Source of the DNA: Clostridiales bacterium
GTDB lineage: Bacteria; Bacillota; Clostridia; Lachnospirales; Lachnospiraceae
DNA: 64,000 nucleotides
NCBI GenBank assembly: GCA_029227635.1
Contig: JAQYAH010000005.1
Span: 1-64,000 of the forward strand
Direction: 5' to 3'
In this document: piece by piece, positions 8,864-19,252 of the stretch
Layout of the letters: the number at the start of each line of letters is the position of its first letter
Numbering within the stretch: the first letter of the stretch is position 1
The notes under the pieces: generated by a model
What the model was told of the DNA's origin: nothing
The model's input: only the letters and a program-made list of their open reading frames with translations
The model's database searches: none
Translations under genes and position numbers: made by a program

Positions 8864-10159
8864 ATGAATAACCATTATGAGAATCAGGGAATGGATAATG
8901 TACAGAACCAAAGTTATGATAATCCAAATGCCGGAAATAATTATGTGCCTCAAAAGCCGCCTAAGAAAGTCCCCTTTGCTGTATAGCTTGTAGCCTCCGC
9001 AGTGGCCTTTGGACTGATTGCCGGAGTGGTTTTTCAGGGTGTTAACAGAGTCAGCAATCTGATTTTTGGATCATCAGCTGCTTCCGATGTGGAGAGAACA
9101 ACAGAGAAAGTGGAAACCACAAAACTTAATACCGGAAGTGGTACTACATCGGAAACGGATGTAGAGGCGGTGGCGGAGGCCTGCATGCCCTCTATCGTTT
9201 CAATCACAAACATGAGTGTACAGGAAGTGAGAAACTTCTTCGGTGGTGCCTATGAGCAGGAAGTTCAGAGTGCCGGCTCAGGAATTATTATAGGACAGAA
9301 TGATAAGGAGATGCTGATAGTAACAAACAACCACGTTATATCTTCTGCTCAGCAGCTCACAGTTACTTTCTGTAATGAGACCAGTGTGGAGGCCTACATC
9401 AAAGGAGCAGATTCCACAAAAGATGTGGCGGTCATCGCAGTAAAACTCAGTGATATGGATGAGGATACTTTGGGAGCAATCAAGGTTGCTACAATAGGGG
9501 ACTCAGACAAACTTAAGGTTGGACAGAGTGCCATTGCTATCGGTAATGCACTGGGCTACGGACAGTCGGTAACAGCGGGAATTATAAGTGCTCTGGATCG
9601 CTCATTAGGCGAATCTACTCTCGAAGGCCTTATTCAGACTGATGCGGCAATCAATCCCGGAAACAGTGGAGGTGCCCTTCTAAATTCAGCAGGTGAGCTG
9701 ATAGGAATCAATGTTGCAAAAGTGTCATCCTCCGGTTATGCAACAAGTGCATCAGTGGAAGCTATGGGATATGCAATACCCATTTCTGATGTGGAAGATC
9801 TCATCTCGGATATGATGAATCGGGAAACAAAAGAGAAGGTCAACGAGGATGAGAGAGGTATATTAGGAGTGAGCGTATCAGATATTTCAGCGGAACAAAG
9901 CCAGGCTACAGGCATGCCGGAAGGGGTATATGTTCAGAAGATCATCGAAGGCAGCGGGGCCGATAAAGCCGGAATGGAAGCTGGAGACATTATTACCTCC
10001 GTGGACGGCATGGGGATATCTGGCTATGAGGATCTGAAAGAGCAGCTTTCCTACTTCAAAGCCGGAGAAAAAGTAAAAGTCACGGTTCAGCGTCTTAAGA
10101 AAAACGGAGATTATGAGAGCGTGGATCTTGAAGTGACCCTCATGAAGTCTGAGGACTAA
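8864..10159 (+). pseudogene. HtrA/DegP-like trypsin-PDZ serine protease with in-frame TAG at 8984-8986 (downstream ORF 9002-10159 intact)
   Basis: GAAGGA RBS then ATG 8864: MNNHYENQGMDNVQNQSYDNPNAGNNYVPQKPPKKVPFAV*LVASAVAFGLIAGVVFQG...; same frame continues into TNNHVISS, DVAVIAV, QTDAAINPGNSGGALLNSAG and a PDZ domain. Confidence 0.8.
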
Positions 10160-10164
10160 AAGTT

Positions 10165-10193
10165 TTGAGTTTGTGTGACTATTGTGGTATTCT
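10165..10193 (+). promoter_or_regulatory. Putative sigma-A promoter TTGAGT-N17-TATTCT upstream of murE
   Basis: Spacing 17, 21 bp upstream of the ORF-track start and 36 bp upstream of the likely ATG. Confidence 0.5.
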
Positions 10194-10228
10194 AGGTACA
10201 GTGAATTCAACATATGGGGAGGAATACC

Positions 10229-11698
10229 ATGAAACTGTCAAAACTTGCGGAACGCGTTAATTATGAGCTCGTACAGGGCAATGAGGATGTTGAGGTTTCA
10301 TTTTTTACATATGATTCCAGAGAAGTAGTTGAGGGCAGCTGTTTCCTTTGTATTACAGGAACTGTAACCGACGGTCACAGCTATGCCGGCAAGGCGATTG
10401 AGGCCGGAGCGGTTGCCCTGGTGGTGGAGCGGGAGATTGAAGTGCCCGGGAACATCACTGTTATCAAGGTGGAAGATGCCAGATATGCACTGGCAATGAT
10501 GTCCTGCGCATATTTTGGATATCCGGCGGAACAGCTCAAGGTGATCGGAATTACCGGAACCAAGGGTAAGACTACCACCACCTATATGATCAGAAACATG
10601 CTGGAGGATATTGGATACAAAGTAGGTCTTATCGGAACTATTGAGACTATCATCGGGGATAAGAGGATCCCTGCTTCCCACACGACTCCGGAGTCATATA
10701 CGATTCAGAAATATTTCCGGGAGATGGTGGATGCAGGAATTCAGATCGTGGTTATGGAAGTGTCCTCCCAGGGACTTATGCTGAAGCGAACCGACGGTAT
10801 TCCTTTTGAAATCGGCATTTACACCAATCTCTCCGAGGACCATATAGGTCCCAGAGAGCATAAAGATTTTGATGACTATATGCACTGCAAGGGACTTCTT
10901 TTCAAGCAGTGCCGGCTTGGTATCGGAAATATTGATGATCCCTGGTTTGAAGGGGTCATGGAGGGACATACCTGCGAGCTGGAGACTTTCGGCTTTTCTG
11001 AGAAAGCAGATCTCAGAGCTGACAACATGGAATTTCTTCAGAGACCGGGATACCTTGGTGTTTCCTATGAGGTTAAGGGTAAACTGAACTTCCCTGTGGA
11101 GATCGATATTCCCGGCAAGTTCAGCGTGTACAATTCCCTGACAGCCATCTCTGTTTGTCGTCACTTCAATGTGCCGGTGGAGGAGATGCAGGCTGCCCTG
11201 AAGAGAGTTAAGGTCAAGGGACGAATTGAGATGATCAAGGTTTCTGATGACTTTACCCTGATGATCGATTATGCCCACAACGCAATGGCCCTTGAGAGTC
11301 TTCTTACCACCTTGAAGGACTATAAGCCAAGGCGCCTTGTATGTCTTTTTGGCTGTGGAGGAGACCGCTCCAAAACAAGACGTTTTGAGATGGGAGAAGT
11401 CTCCGGTCGTCTGGCAGATCTAACAGTAATAACCTCCGATAATCCGAGAACAGAGGATCCTCAGGCTATTATCGATGATATCAAGGTGGGAATGAGCCGC
11501 ACTGACGGAGAATTCGTTGAGATCTGCGATCGAAGAGAAGCTATTGAGTATGTTATCCGAAACGGTCAGCCGGGAGATGTCATTATTCTGGCAGGCAAGG
11601 GACATGAGGATTACCAGGAGATCAACGGCGTTAAATATGATATGGACGAACGGGACATTATTGCGGACGTTCTTAAGAAACTTGAAGCGGAGAAATAG
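10229..11698 (+). CDS. murE: UDP-N-acetylmuramoyl-tripeptide synthetase (MurE)
   Basis: GITGTKGKTTTTYMI, SHTTPES, MEVSSQGL, MIDYAHNAMALESLL, CGGDRSKTRR, TSDNPRTEDP; RBS GGGGAGGA precedes ATG 10229 (ORF track starts at 10214). Confidence 0.93.
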   Translation: MKLSKLAERVNYELVQGNEDVEVSFFTYDSREVVEGSCFLCITGTVTDGHSYAGKAIEAGAVALVVEREIEVPGNITVIKVEDARYALAMMSCAYFGYPAEQLKVIGITGTKGKTTTTYMIRNMLEDIGYKVGLIGTIETIIGDKRIPASHTTPESYTIQKYFREMVDAGIQIVVMEVSSQGLMLKRTDGIPFEIGIYTNLSEDHIGPREHKDFDDYMHCKGLLFKQCRLGIGNIDDPWFEGVMEGHTCELETFGFSEKADLRADNMEFLQRPGYLGVSYEVKGKLNFPVEIDIPGKFSVYNSLTAISVCRHFNVPVEEMQAALKRVKVKGRIEMIKVSDDFTLMIDYAHNAMALESLLTTLKDYKPRRLVCLFGCGGDRSKTRRFEMGEVSGRLADLTVITSDNPRTEDPQAIIDDIKVGMSRTDGEFVEICDRREAIEYVIRNGQPGDVIILAGKGHEDYQEINGVKYDMDERDIIADVLKKLEAEK

Positions 11699-11709
11699 AA
11701 GGGGTCTTA

Positions 11710-13953
11710 ATGAAGTTTGCAGGTGTGATCGTTGATATCACTAACGAGAAACTGAACAGAGAATTCACTTATCTGATACCGGAGCGCTTTTCCCAAGTGC
11801 TCCGTATTGGTATGCAGGTAATTATTCCTTTTGGCAAAAGCAATCGCAGGATTACCGGCTATGTGGTGGAGATCCGGGACAGCTTTGATGGAGATGTTTC
11901 CACTCTCAAGGAGATAGCGGAGATTGAGGATCGGGGCAATGCCATCGAGGGCAGACTGATCGAGCTTGCCAGATGGATGTCTGAGCGTTACGGATCCACT
12001 CTGATTCAGGCGCTTAAGACTGTGATTCCGGCAAGAGAGAAGATAAAGGAGCTGACCAGAAGAACGGTGGAACTGTTGGTTCCCCGGGAGGAAGCTAATA
12101 AGGCTCTTTTGGCTTTTTACAGCAAGAATCAAAAGGCAAGGGCAAGGCTTATTGACGCCCTTTTGTCTGAGAATCCCCTTTCCATGGACAAGGTAAAAGG
12201 AGAACTAAACATATCTAAAAGTGTTCTGGACAAATTGTCGGAGATGGGACTTATCAGGGTTTTGGAAGAGCGTGTTTACCGAAACCCCATTGAGAACATG
12301 ATTAGAAATATCGGTGAGTCAGGGGAGCTCGAGGAGACTTCCCGGCGAATTTTGACCCCGGAGCAAGAGAGAGCACTCTCCATAATTACCGATGATATGA
12401 AGTCGGGACGAAAGGAGACATATCTTATCCACGGTGTTACCGGCAGCGGAAAGACAGAGGTCTACATTCGGGCGATCGAGGAAGTGATCAGAAATAGGGG
12501 ACAGGCCATTGTCCTTATTCCGGAGATATCCCTCACTTACCAGACGGTGATGCGTTTTTATCGCAGATTCCCGGGACGAGTTTCGGTAATGCATTCCAGA
12601 CTCTCAAAAGGAGAGCGTTACGATCAGTATATTCAGGCAAAAGAAGGCCGCATTGATGTAATGATCGGTCCCAGATCTGCTCTTTTCACACCCTTTCCCA
12701 ATCTTAAACTGATAGTGATCGATGAGGAGCACGAGTCTTCCTACAAAAGCGATACCTCTCCAAGGTATCACGCCAGGGAGACGGCAATTCATCGGGGAGA
12801 GATGGAGAATGCCTCGGTTATTCTTGGATCAGCCACACCTTCCATGGAGGCCTACAGCAGAGCTCTAAATGGAGAGTATAAGCTTATCCGATTGGAGAAT
12901 CGGGCCCTTGGTGGGCAGCTCCCCCAGGTATCCATTGTGGATATGAGACAGGAACTTAAAAAGGGCAACCGCTCCATGTTCAGTCTTTTGCTTCAGGAGA
13001 AGATCAGCGAGCGACTTATTAAACAGGAGCAGGTAATGCTGTTTTTGAATCGTCGGGGTTACTCCGGCTTCATTGCCTGCAGGGAGTGCGGTCACGTGTT
13101 TAAATGCCCTCACTGCGATGTCTCCATGTCTTCTCATGTGGGAAGAAAACTGATCTGCCACTACTGTGGGTATAAGACATCTTTGCCCGTAACCTGTCCT
13201 TTGTGCGGTTCGGAGCACATTGGGGGTTTTAAGGCGGGAACGGAGCAGATCGAGCTCCTTCTGAAAAAGTCTTTTCCCGAGGCCAAAGTGATCCGAATGG
13301 ATCTTGACACCACCCGGGATAAGGATAGTTACAATCGGATCCTTTCGGCTTTTGCGGAGCATAAAGCGGATATTCTTGTGGGAACTCAGATGATCGTAAA
13401 AGGACATGATTTTCCTAACGTCACCCTTATGGGGATCCTTTCGGCGGATATGTCTCTTTTTGGGGATGATTATCGGTGTGGCGAGAGAACTTTTCAGCTG
13501 CTGACTCAGGCAGCCGGTCGGTCGGGCCGGGGAAGTAAGGCCGGGGAAGTAGTTATCCAGACTTATCACCCGGAACACTACGCAGTAAGGCTAGCCATAG
13601 ATCAGGATTATGAGAGTTTTTACGAGGAGGAGGAGTCGGTGAGACGGCTTATGAAGTATCCTCCTTTTATTCACATGCTCTCAGTGACGGTCTCCGGAAC
13701 CTCCGAAGAGTACACGGAGATGGCGGCGGGGTACATTGCCTCTTTTACCGACAGGTACTGCAGTTCCTATCAGGTAGTTCGTCTTGGACCGGGAACTCCC
13801 GGGGTGGCAAAGGTCAAAGATCACTACTACAAAGTGCTGTATTATAAGCATACTGATTATGATATACTTATTAAGATAAAAAATCGGATACTGGCCTACG
13901 TGGAAGTTAACGAAGGCTTCAGAAATCTTAACATTCAGCTGAATTTTGAATGA
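11710..13953 (+). CDS. priA: Primosomal protein N' (PriA helicase)
   Basis: GVTGSGKTEVYIRAIEE, DEEH box, CRECGHVFKCPHCDVSMSSH zinc motifs, GTQMIVKGHDFPNVTL. Confidence 0.95.
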   Translation: MKFAGVIVDITNEKLNREFTYLIPERFSQVLRIGMQVIIPFGKSNRRITGYVVEIRDSFDGDVSTLKEIAEIEDRGNAIEGRLIELARWMSERYGSTLIQALKTVIPAREKIKELTRRTVELLVPREEANKALLAFYSKNQKARARLIDALLSENPLSMDKVKGELNISKSVLDKLSEMGLIRVLEERVYRNPIENMIRNIGESGELEETSRRILTPEQERALSIITDDMKSGRKETYLIHGVTGSGKTEVYIRAIEEVIRNRGQAIVLIPEISLTYQTVMRFYRRFPGRVSVMHSRLSKGERYDQYIQAKEGRIDVMIGPRSALFTPFPNLKLIVIDEEHESSYKSDTSPRYHARETAIHRGEMENASVILGSATPSMEAYSRALNGEYKLIRLENRALGGQLPQVSIVDMRQELKKGNRSMFSLLLQEKISERLIKQEQVMLFLNRRGYSGFIACRECGHVFKCPHCDVSMSSHVGRKLICHYCGYKTSLPVTCPLCGSEHIGGFKAGTEQIELLLKKSFPEAKVIRMDLDTTRDKDSYNRILSAFAEHKADILVGTQMIVKGHDFPNVTLMGILSADMSLFGDDYRCGERTFQLLTQAAGRSGRGSKAGEVVIQTYHPEHYAVRLAIDQDYESFYEEEESVRRLMKYPPFIHMLSVTVSGTSEEYTEMAAGYIASFTDRYCSSYQVVRLGPGTPGVAKVKDHYYKVLYYKHTDYDILIKIKNRILAYVEVNEGFRNLNIQLNFE

Positions 13954-13970
13954 TGAAGGAGAAATAGAGA

Positions 13971-14468
13971 ATGGCATTAAGAACGATCAGAGTCGAAGGA
14001 GATCCCATCCTTCGAAAAGAATGCAGACCGGTCAAGGAGATGAACGAGCGCACACATATCCTTATCAACGATATGTTTGATACCATGTATGAAGCGGACG
14101 GTGTGGGCCTTGCCGGACCTCAGGTTGGAATCTTAAAGAGACTTTGTGTTATCGACTGCGGAGATGATCCCCTGGTGCTTATCAATCCGGAGATTGTGTC
14201 CGTGGAAGGAGAGCAGATCGGTCAGGAAGGCTGTCTTAGTGTTCCCGGCAAGTACGGAATCGTAAAGCGGCCTGCTAAAGTCACAGTGAGGGCTCTTAAC
14301 GAAGATATGGAAGAGTATGAAGTAACCGGAGAAGGGCTGCTTGCCCGGGCGCTTTGCCATGAGATTGGACACCTTGACGGACAGATGTATGTGGATCTTG
14401 TTATAGGCGAGCTTCATTCCTATGATGAGGAAATGGAGTCGGAAGAAATCGAGGAGATGAGTGAGTAA
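13971..14468 (+). CDS. def: Peptide deformylase
   Basis: GVGLAGPQVG, QEGCLSVPG, CHEIGHLDG motifs. Confidence 0.96.
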   Translation: MALRTIRVEGDPILRKECRPVKEMNERTHILINDMFDTMYEADGVGLAGPQVGILKRLCVIDCGDDPLVLINPEIVSVEGEQIGQEGCLSVPGKYGIVKRPAKVTVRALNEDMEEYEVTGEGLLARALCHEIGHLDGQMYVDLVIGELHSYDEEMESEEIEEMSE

Positions 14469-15385
14469 TGAAAGTTCTTTTTATGGGAACTCCGGATTTT
14501 GCCGTGAGTACTTTAAAGGCGATAATAGAAGCAGGCCATGAAGTGATAGGGGTAGTTACCCAGCCGGATAAGCCTGTGGGAAGAGGTAAGAAGATTAGAT
14601 TTTCTCCGGTGAAGGAGGAGGCCCTTCTTCATGATATCCCGGTATTTCAGCCAAGAAAAGTCAGAGATCCGGAGGTAGTGAAAGAGCTTTCAGGCCTTGG
14701 GGCCGATGTCGGAGTGGTGGTTGCCTTCGGTCAGATACTGCCCAAGAGTCTTCTGGATGCACCCAAGTATGGCTGTCTCAATGTACATGCCTCTCTTCTT
14801 CCGGCATATAGAGGTGCGGCACCCATTCAGTGGGCTATTCTCAACGGAGATGAGGAGACCGGAGTTACTATCATGCAGATGGATGCAGGTCTTGATACCG
14901 GAGATATCCTCACTAAAGAGACGGTGAAGATCGAATCGGATGAGACCGGCGGCTCACTTCATGACAAGTTGTCAGAGGTGGGTGGAAGACTTCTGGTGAA
15001 GACCTTGGCTCTCACAGAACAAGGAAAGCTCGAACCGGTAAAGCAGGGAGAAACTACCACAGAGTATGCATCTATGCTCACCAAAGAGCTTGGACATATC
15101 GACTGGAACCGGGATGCCCTGGAGATAGACCGGAAGGTTAGAGGTCTTTCTCCCTGGCCCAGTGCATATACCAGGGTAAACGGAAAGACTTTCAAGATCT
15201 GGAGCAGTGAAGTGGTTGAAGGGGACGGATCTGCCCCCGGAACTATAATTCAGAAAGACAGAGGTAAACTCGTCATTGCCTGCGGAAGCGGAGCCCTTTC
15301 TCTAAGAGAAGTGCAGATGGAAGGGAAGAAGCGTATGGGAATTGAAGATTTCCTGAGAGGCTGCGGCGAGATTGCCCTTGAATAA
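14468..15385 (+). CDS. fmt: Methionyl-tRNA formyltransferase
   Basis: MKVLFMGTPDFAVSTL, NVHASLLPAYRGAAPIQWAI, GDEETGVTIMQMDAGLDTGDIL. Confidence 0.96.
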   Translation: MKVLFMGTPDFAVSTLKAIIEAGHEVIGVVTQPDKPVGRGKKIRFSPVKEEALLHDIPVFQPRKVRDPEVVKELSGLGADVGVVVAFGQILPKSLLDAPKYGCLNVHASLLPAYRGAAPIQWAILNGDEETGVTIMQMDAGLDTGDILTKETVKIESDETGGSLHDKLSEVGGRLLVKTLALTEQGKLEPVKQGETTTEYASMLTKELGHIDWNRDALEIDRKVRGLSPWPSAYTRVNGKTFKIWSSEVVEGDGSAPGTIIQKDRGKLVIACGSGALSLREVQMEGKKRMGIEDFLRGCGEIALE

Positions 15386-15397
15386 GGAGTGGTATTA

Positions 15398-16090
15398 ATG
15401 TTTTTCTATGATTGGACTTATATTCTTGTAATTATTGGAGCTTTGCTCAGCATGCTGGCTCAGGCCAAAGTCAATTCGACTTTTAACCGATATTCAAGAA
15501 TCGGGTCAAGAAGCGGTATGACCGGAGCAGAGGCGGCAGGAAAGCTTCTTAACAGTGCCGGAATCGGGGGGATCGCTATCCGTAGAGTCCCTGGTCATCT
15601 CACTGACAACTACAACCCCGGAACTTCAGTGCTCAATCTCTCTGACAGCACAATAGGGTCCACATCTATTGCGGCCATTGGCGTTGCGGCTCACGAGTGC
15701 GGACATGCAATGCAGCACGCCGAACAATACGGACCTCTGGTACTTCGGTCGGTTCTGGTGCCCGCAACAAGCTTCGGACAGAAAATTGCCTGGCCCTTGA
15801 TCATCGCGGGACTTTTAATTCGTGGAGATTTTGCAAGAATCCTGCTTTTTGCCGGAATTATTGCTTTTTCCCTTGCGGTTCTTTTTTCACTTATCACCCT
15901 TCCGGTAGAATTCAATGCCTCCAATCGGGCAGTTAAAGCCTTGAGGGCAACCGGAATGATGAATGAGGAGGAACTTGTTGGGGTAAAGAAAGTCCTCACA
16001 GCGGCAGCACTCACCTATGTTGCCGGATTTGCAGCGGCGGTACTCAGCCTGCTGAGAATATTATTACTTGCTAACAGGAGAAACAATTAA
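15398..16090 (+). CDS. Membrane zinc metallopeptidase (YugP-like)
   Basis: GVAAHECGHAMQHAE (HExxH variant HECGH), several TM segments; ORF track starts at 15389. Confidence 0.85.
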   Translation: MFFYDWTYILVIIGALLSMLAQAKVNSTFNRYSRIGSRSGMTGAEAAGKLLNSAGIGGIAIRRVPGHLTDNYNPGTSVLNLSDSTIGSTSIAAIGVAAHECGHAMQHAEQYGPLVLRSVLVPATSFGQKIAWPLIIAGLLIRGDFARILLFAGIIAFSLAVLFSLITLPVEFNASNRAVKALRATGMMNEEELVGVKKVLTAAALTYVAGFAAAVLSLLRILLLANRRNN

Positions 16091-17466
16091 TGAATAATGC
16101 TTCCCACGACGTTCGCAATGAAGCAGTAAATGTACTCATGCTAGTTCTTGAGAAAAAAGGACGGGATTCCAGAAACTTGAGCGAGGCAATGCCGCCAAGG
16201 AATCAGCTGGAACCGGCGGAGTATGCTTTTCTCATGCAGATCACTAACGGTACTCTGGAGCACCTTCTCACCATCGACGAGATAATCAACAAGGTGTCCA
16301 GCGTCAAGGTGGTTCACTTAAAACCGGTGATCCGGTGTATTCTAAGAACAGCAGTCTATCAGATCTATTATCTGAACAATGTAAAACATCAGGTGGCAGT
16401 AAACGAGGCAGTGAGACTCACGGAGAAACACAAGCTTAACGGCCTTAAGGGTTTTGTTAACGGAGTCCTCAGAGGGGTAGTCAGGGTCAAAGGCCAGATT
16501 CAGTATCCGGACAAAAGGCGGGTTCCCGACAAGTATCTCTCAGTAAAATACTCCATGCCGGTATGGATCGTACAGAAATGGACTGCCGCATACGGGGTGG
16601 AGGCAACAGAGAAGATCCTCTCCGGCAAAAGCGACGAATCCATGATCTCTCTTCGGGTAAACAAATCCAAGGGTGACACAGAACAGGTGATAGAAGAGCT
16701 CACAAACGAGGGCATCAAAGTCGTCAGAAATCCCTATCTGGATTACTCTGTCAGAGTCTCCGGTTTCAGTTCGGTCTCAGAGATGGGGCCTTTTGCAAAA
16801 GGAACTGTTACTGCTCAGGATCTCAGTTCCACGATTGTGGGAGAAATTGCCGATGTAGGTCCCGGAACAAAATGTCTGGATGTCTGTGCCGCTCCTGGAG
16901 GCAAAACCATGCACCTTGCGGACAAGGGTGCTTCCATAATTGCCTGTGACAGATCTGAGGGCAAGATCAAAAAGATCTACCAGAATATGGAGCGGTGCGG
17001 TTTTCAGGATATTAAGGCAATTGTTAGAGATGCCAGAGATTTTGAACCCTCCTGGGAGGAAGCTTTTGACTTCGTCCTGGCAGATCTCCCCTGCTCCGGG
17101 CTTGGAGTAGTGGGCCGGAAATATGACATTCGATACAGGATCAGTGTGACTCAGATCAACGAACTCTCCCTTTTGCAAAAAGAAATTCTGAACAATACGG
17201 TCAAATATGTGAAAAAGGGAGGATACCTGCTTTACAGCACATGTACTATCAGCAGATCCGAGAATGAAGAGAATGTTAGATGGATTCTCAACACGGGCCT
17301 TTTTGAGCCGGTGGATCTCTCGGAGAGGCTTCCGAAGGCAATGGTGGAAGATGCGAGAAAAGCTCCGGGTGGTGTATCCACCATGAGACAGGGCTATCTT
17401 CAGATCTTCCCGGGATTCTATCCCTGCGATGGATTTTTTATTTCACTTTTCAGGAGAAAAGCCTAA
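16090..17466 (+). CDS. rsmB: 16S rRNA (cytosine(967)-C(5))-methyltransferase
   Basis: NusB-like N-terminus, CLDVCAAPGGKTMHLA, ADLPCSGLGVVGRK, YSTCTISRSENEE. Confidence 0.94.
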   Translation: MNNASHDVRNEAVNVLMLVLEKKGRDSRNLSEAMPPRNQLEPAEYAFLMQITNGTLEHLLTIDEIINKVSSVKVVHLKPVIRCILRTAVYQIYYLNNVKHQVAVNEAVRLTEKHKLNGLKGFVNGVLRGVVRVKGQIQYPDKRRVPDKYLSVKYSMPVWIVQKWTAAYGVEATEKILSGKSDESMISLRVNKSKGDTEQVIEELTNEGIKVVRNPYLDYSVRVSGFSSVSEMGPFAKGTVTAQDLSSTIVGEIADVGPGTKCLDVCAAPGGKTMHLADKGASIIACDRSEGKIKKIYQNMERCGFQDIKAIVRDARDFEPSWEEAFDFVLADLPCSGLGVVGRKYDIRYRISVTQINELSLLQKEILNNTVKYVKKGGYLLYSTCTISRSENEENVRWILNTGLFEPVDLSERLPKAMVEDARKAPGGVSTMRQGYLQIFPGFYPCDGFFISLFRRKA

Positions 17467-18509
17467 TGAAGAAAGACCTCAGGTCACTGACTTTTGAAGA
17501 ACTTCAGAAAGTAATAGAGGAGATTGGCGAGAAAAAATACCGGGGGGAGCAGATATATTCCTGGATCCACAAGAAGTACGCATCCTCCCTGGAAGACATG
17601 ACAAACATCTCCCTTAAGACGAGACAAAAGCTCTCTGAAGATTATGAACTGGAAGAGATGACTGTTGAGCAGCTTCAGGTGTCTCAGATAGACGGTACCA
17701 GAAAATACCTCTTCAAGCTTCCGGACGGCAACTTAATTGAGAGTGTCCTCATGCATTACAATCACGGGGACAGTATATGCATCTCCTCTCAGGCAGGCTG
17801 TAATATGGGCTGCCGTTTTTGTGCATCTACTATTGGAGGCAAAGTGCGGGATCTCACCACTGGGGAGATGCTGAATCAGATCTACAGAATAATGTCCGAT
17901 ACAGGGCGAAGGATATCCAATCTCGTGGTTATGGGTACCGGAGAGCCCCTGGACAATTATGATAACCTTGTCAGGTTTATCCGCATGCTCTCGGACGAGA
18001 GGGGGGTGGGTCTCAGTCAGCGCAACATAACAGTCTCCACTTGCGGAATCATCCCAAATATGAGAAAATTATCAGATGAAAAGTTCCAGATCACACTGGC
18101 ACTTTCACTTCATGCATCCTGTCAGGAGGAGAGAGAACAGCTCCTTCCGGTTTCCCGGAAATATAAGATGGACGAGGTAATTCAGGCCTGTGACGAGTAT
18201 TTTCTGAAGACCGGAAGACGTATCACCTATGAGTATGCCATGGTGGACGGAGTTAACTGTTCTCCGGAAGATGCAGACAGACTGGCGAAGCTTTTTGCAC
18301 ATAGGAATTGTCACATCAACCTTATCCCTTTAAACCCCATTAGTGAGAGCAGTTTTAAGGGACCAAGGCGCAGGGATGCATTAGATTTTTGCAGACGATT
18401 AAACGACAGAGGAATCAACGCCACTATAAGGAGAAGCATGGGGCAGGACATTGACGGTGCCTGTGGTCAGCTGAGACGAAGGTGGAAAGAAGGTGATGGG
18501 AGTTGCTGA
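17466..18509 (+). CDS. rlmN: Dual-specificity RNA methyltransferase RlmN (radical SAM)
   Basis: CISSQAGCNMGCRFCASTIGG, GTGEPLDNYDNL, CGQLRRR. Confidence 0.96.
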   Translation: MKKDLRSLTFEELQKVIEEIGEKKYRGEQIYSWIHKKYASSLEDMTNISLKTRQKLSEDYELEEMTVEQLQVSQIDGTRKYLFKLPDGNLIESVLMHYNHGDSICISSQAGCNMGCRFCASTIGGKVRDLTTGEMLNQIYRIMSDTGRRISNLVVMGTGEPLDNYDNLVRFIRMLSDERGVGLSQRNITVSTCGIIPNMRKLSDEKFQITLALSLHASCQEEREQLLPVSRKYKMDEVIQACDEYFLKTGRRITYEYAMVDGVNCSPEDADRLAKLFAHRNCHINLIPLNPISESSFKGPRRRDALDFCRRLNDRGINATIRRSMGQDIDGACGQLRRRWKEGDGSC

Positions 18510-19252
18510 TTGCTTTTTCAAAAACAGACGTGGGTAAGAAACGCAAGACCAATCAGGATTTTGTGTATACTCATGAACAGCCGGTGGGAAATCTTCCTAA
18601 TCTCTTTGTCGTTGCCGACGGTATGGGAGGCCACAGAGCCGGTGATTATGCATCCCGTCATACCGTGGAGAATCTTGTGGAGGCAATTGAGGAGAGCACC
18701 GAAACGGATCCTATCAAGATCCTGGGCAATGCCATTACTATCGCCAATGAGAAACTGCTTCAGGCGGCAAGGGATCATAAGGAACTGACCGGAATGGGAA
18801 CCACCCTGGTTGCCTGTACGATCAAGGGCAATTATCTCTACGCTGCCAATATAGGTGATTCAAGGCTGTACCTCATTAACCGTCGTATCAGACAGATCTC
18901 AAGAGATCACTCCCTGGTGGCTGAGATGGTCAGGGTGGGTGAGATAAGACCGGATGAGGCTAAACGCCACCCGGACAGAAATGTGATCACAAGAGCTATT
19001 GGAATCACCAAGGAAGTCAATCCTGACTTCTTTGAACTGAAGATACAGGACGAGGATCTTTTTCTTCTCACCTCCGACGGACTGACCAACATGGTGGAGG
19101 ATGAGATGATCTTCCGGATAGTTCAATCTTCAAGGGATATTGTGGAAATGGTTGAGAGTCTTGTCAAACAAGCCAATCTGAATGGCGGACAGGACAATAT
19201 AGGGGTTGTTATGATTCAGAATAAGAAGGGAGAGTCAGAAGGCATATGTTAA
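18503..19252 (+). CDS. prpC: PP2C-family Ser/Thr phosphatase (TTG start)
   Basis: KTDVGKKRKTNQDF, VADGMGGHRAGD, GMGTTLVA, NIGDSRLY, LTSDGLTN, GGQDNIGVV. Confidence 0.93.
   Translation: MLIAFSKTDVGKKRKTNQDFVYTHEQPVGNLPNLFVVADGMGGHRAGDYASRHTVENLVEAIEESTETDPIKILGNAITIANEKLLQAARDHKELTGMGTTLVACTIKGNYLYAANIGDSRLYLINRRIRQISRDHSLVAEMVRVGEIRPDEAKRHPDRNVITRAIGITKEVNPDFFELKIQDEDLFLLTSDGLTNMVEDEMIFRIVQSSRDIVEMVESLVKQANLNGGQDNIGVVMIQNKKGESEGIC

Noticed and set aside
8984-8986. Pyrrolysine or programmed recoding at the htrA TAG
   Set aside because: No Pyl machinery or downstream recoding structure visible; TAG is used as an ordinary stop elsewhere in the window (e.g. ftsZ, dxr-region genes). Mutation or error is simpler.
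12865-13578. 237-codon minus-strand ORF opposite priA
   Set aside because: Antisense shadow of a well-supported PriA gene; no RBS or family resemblance.
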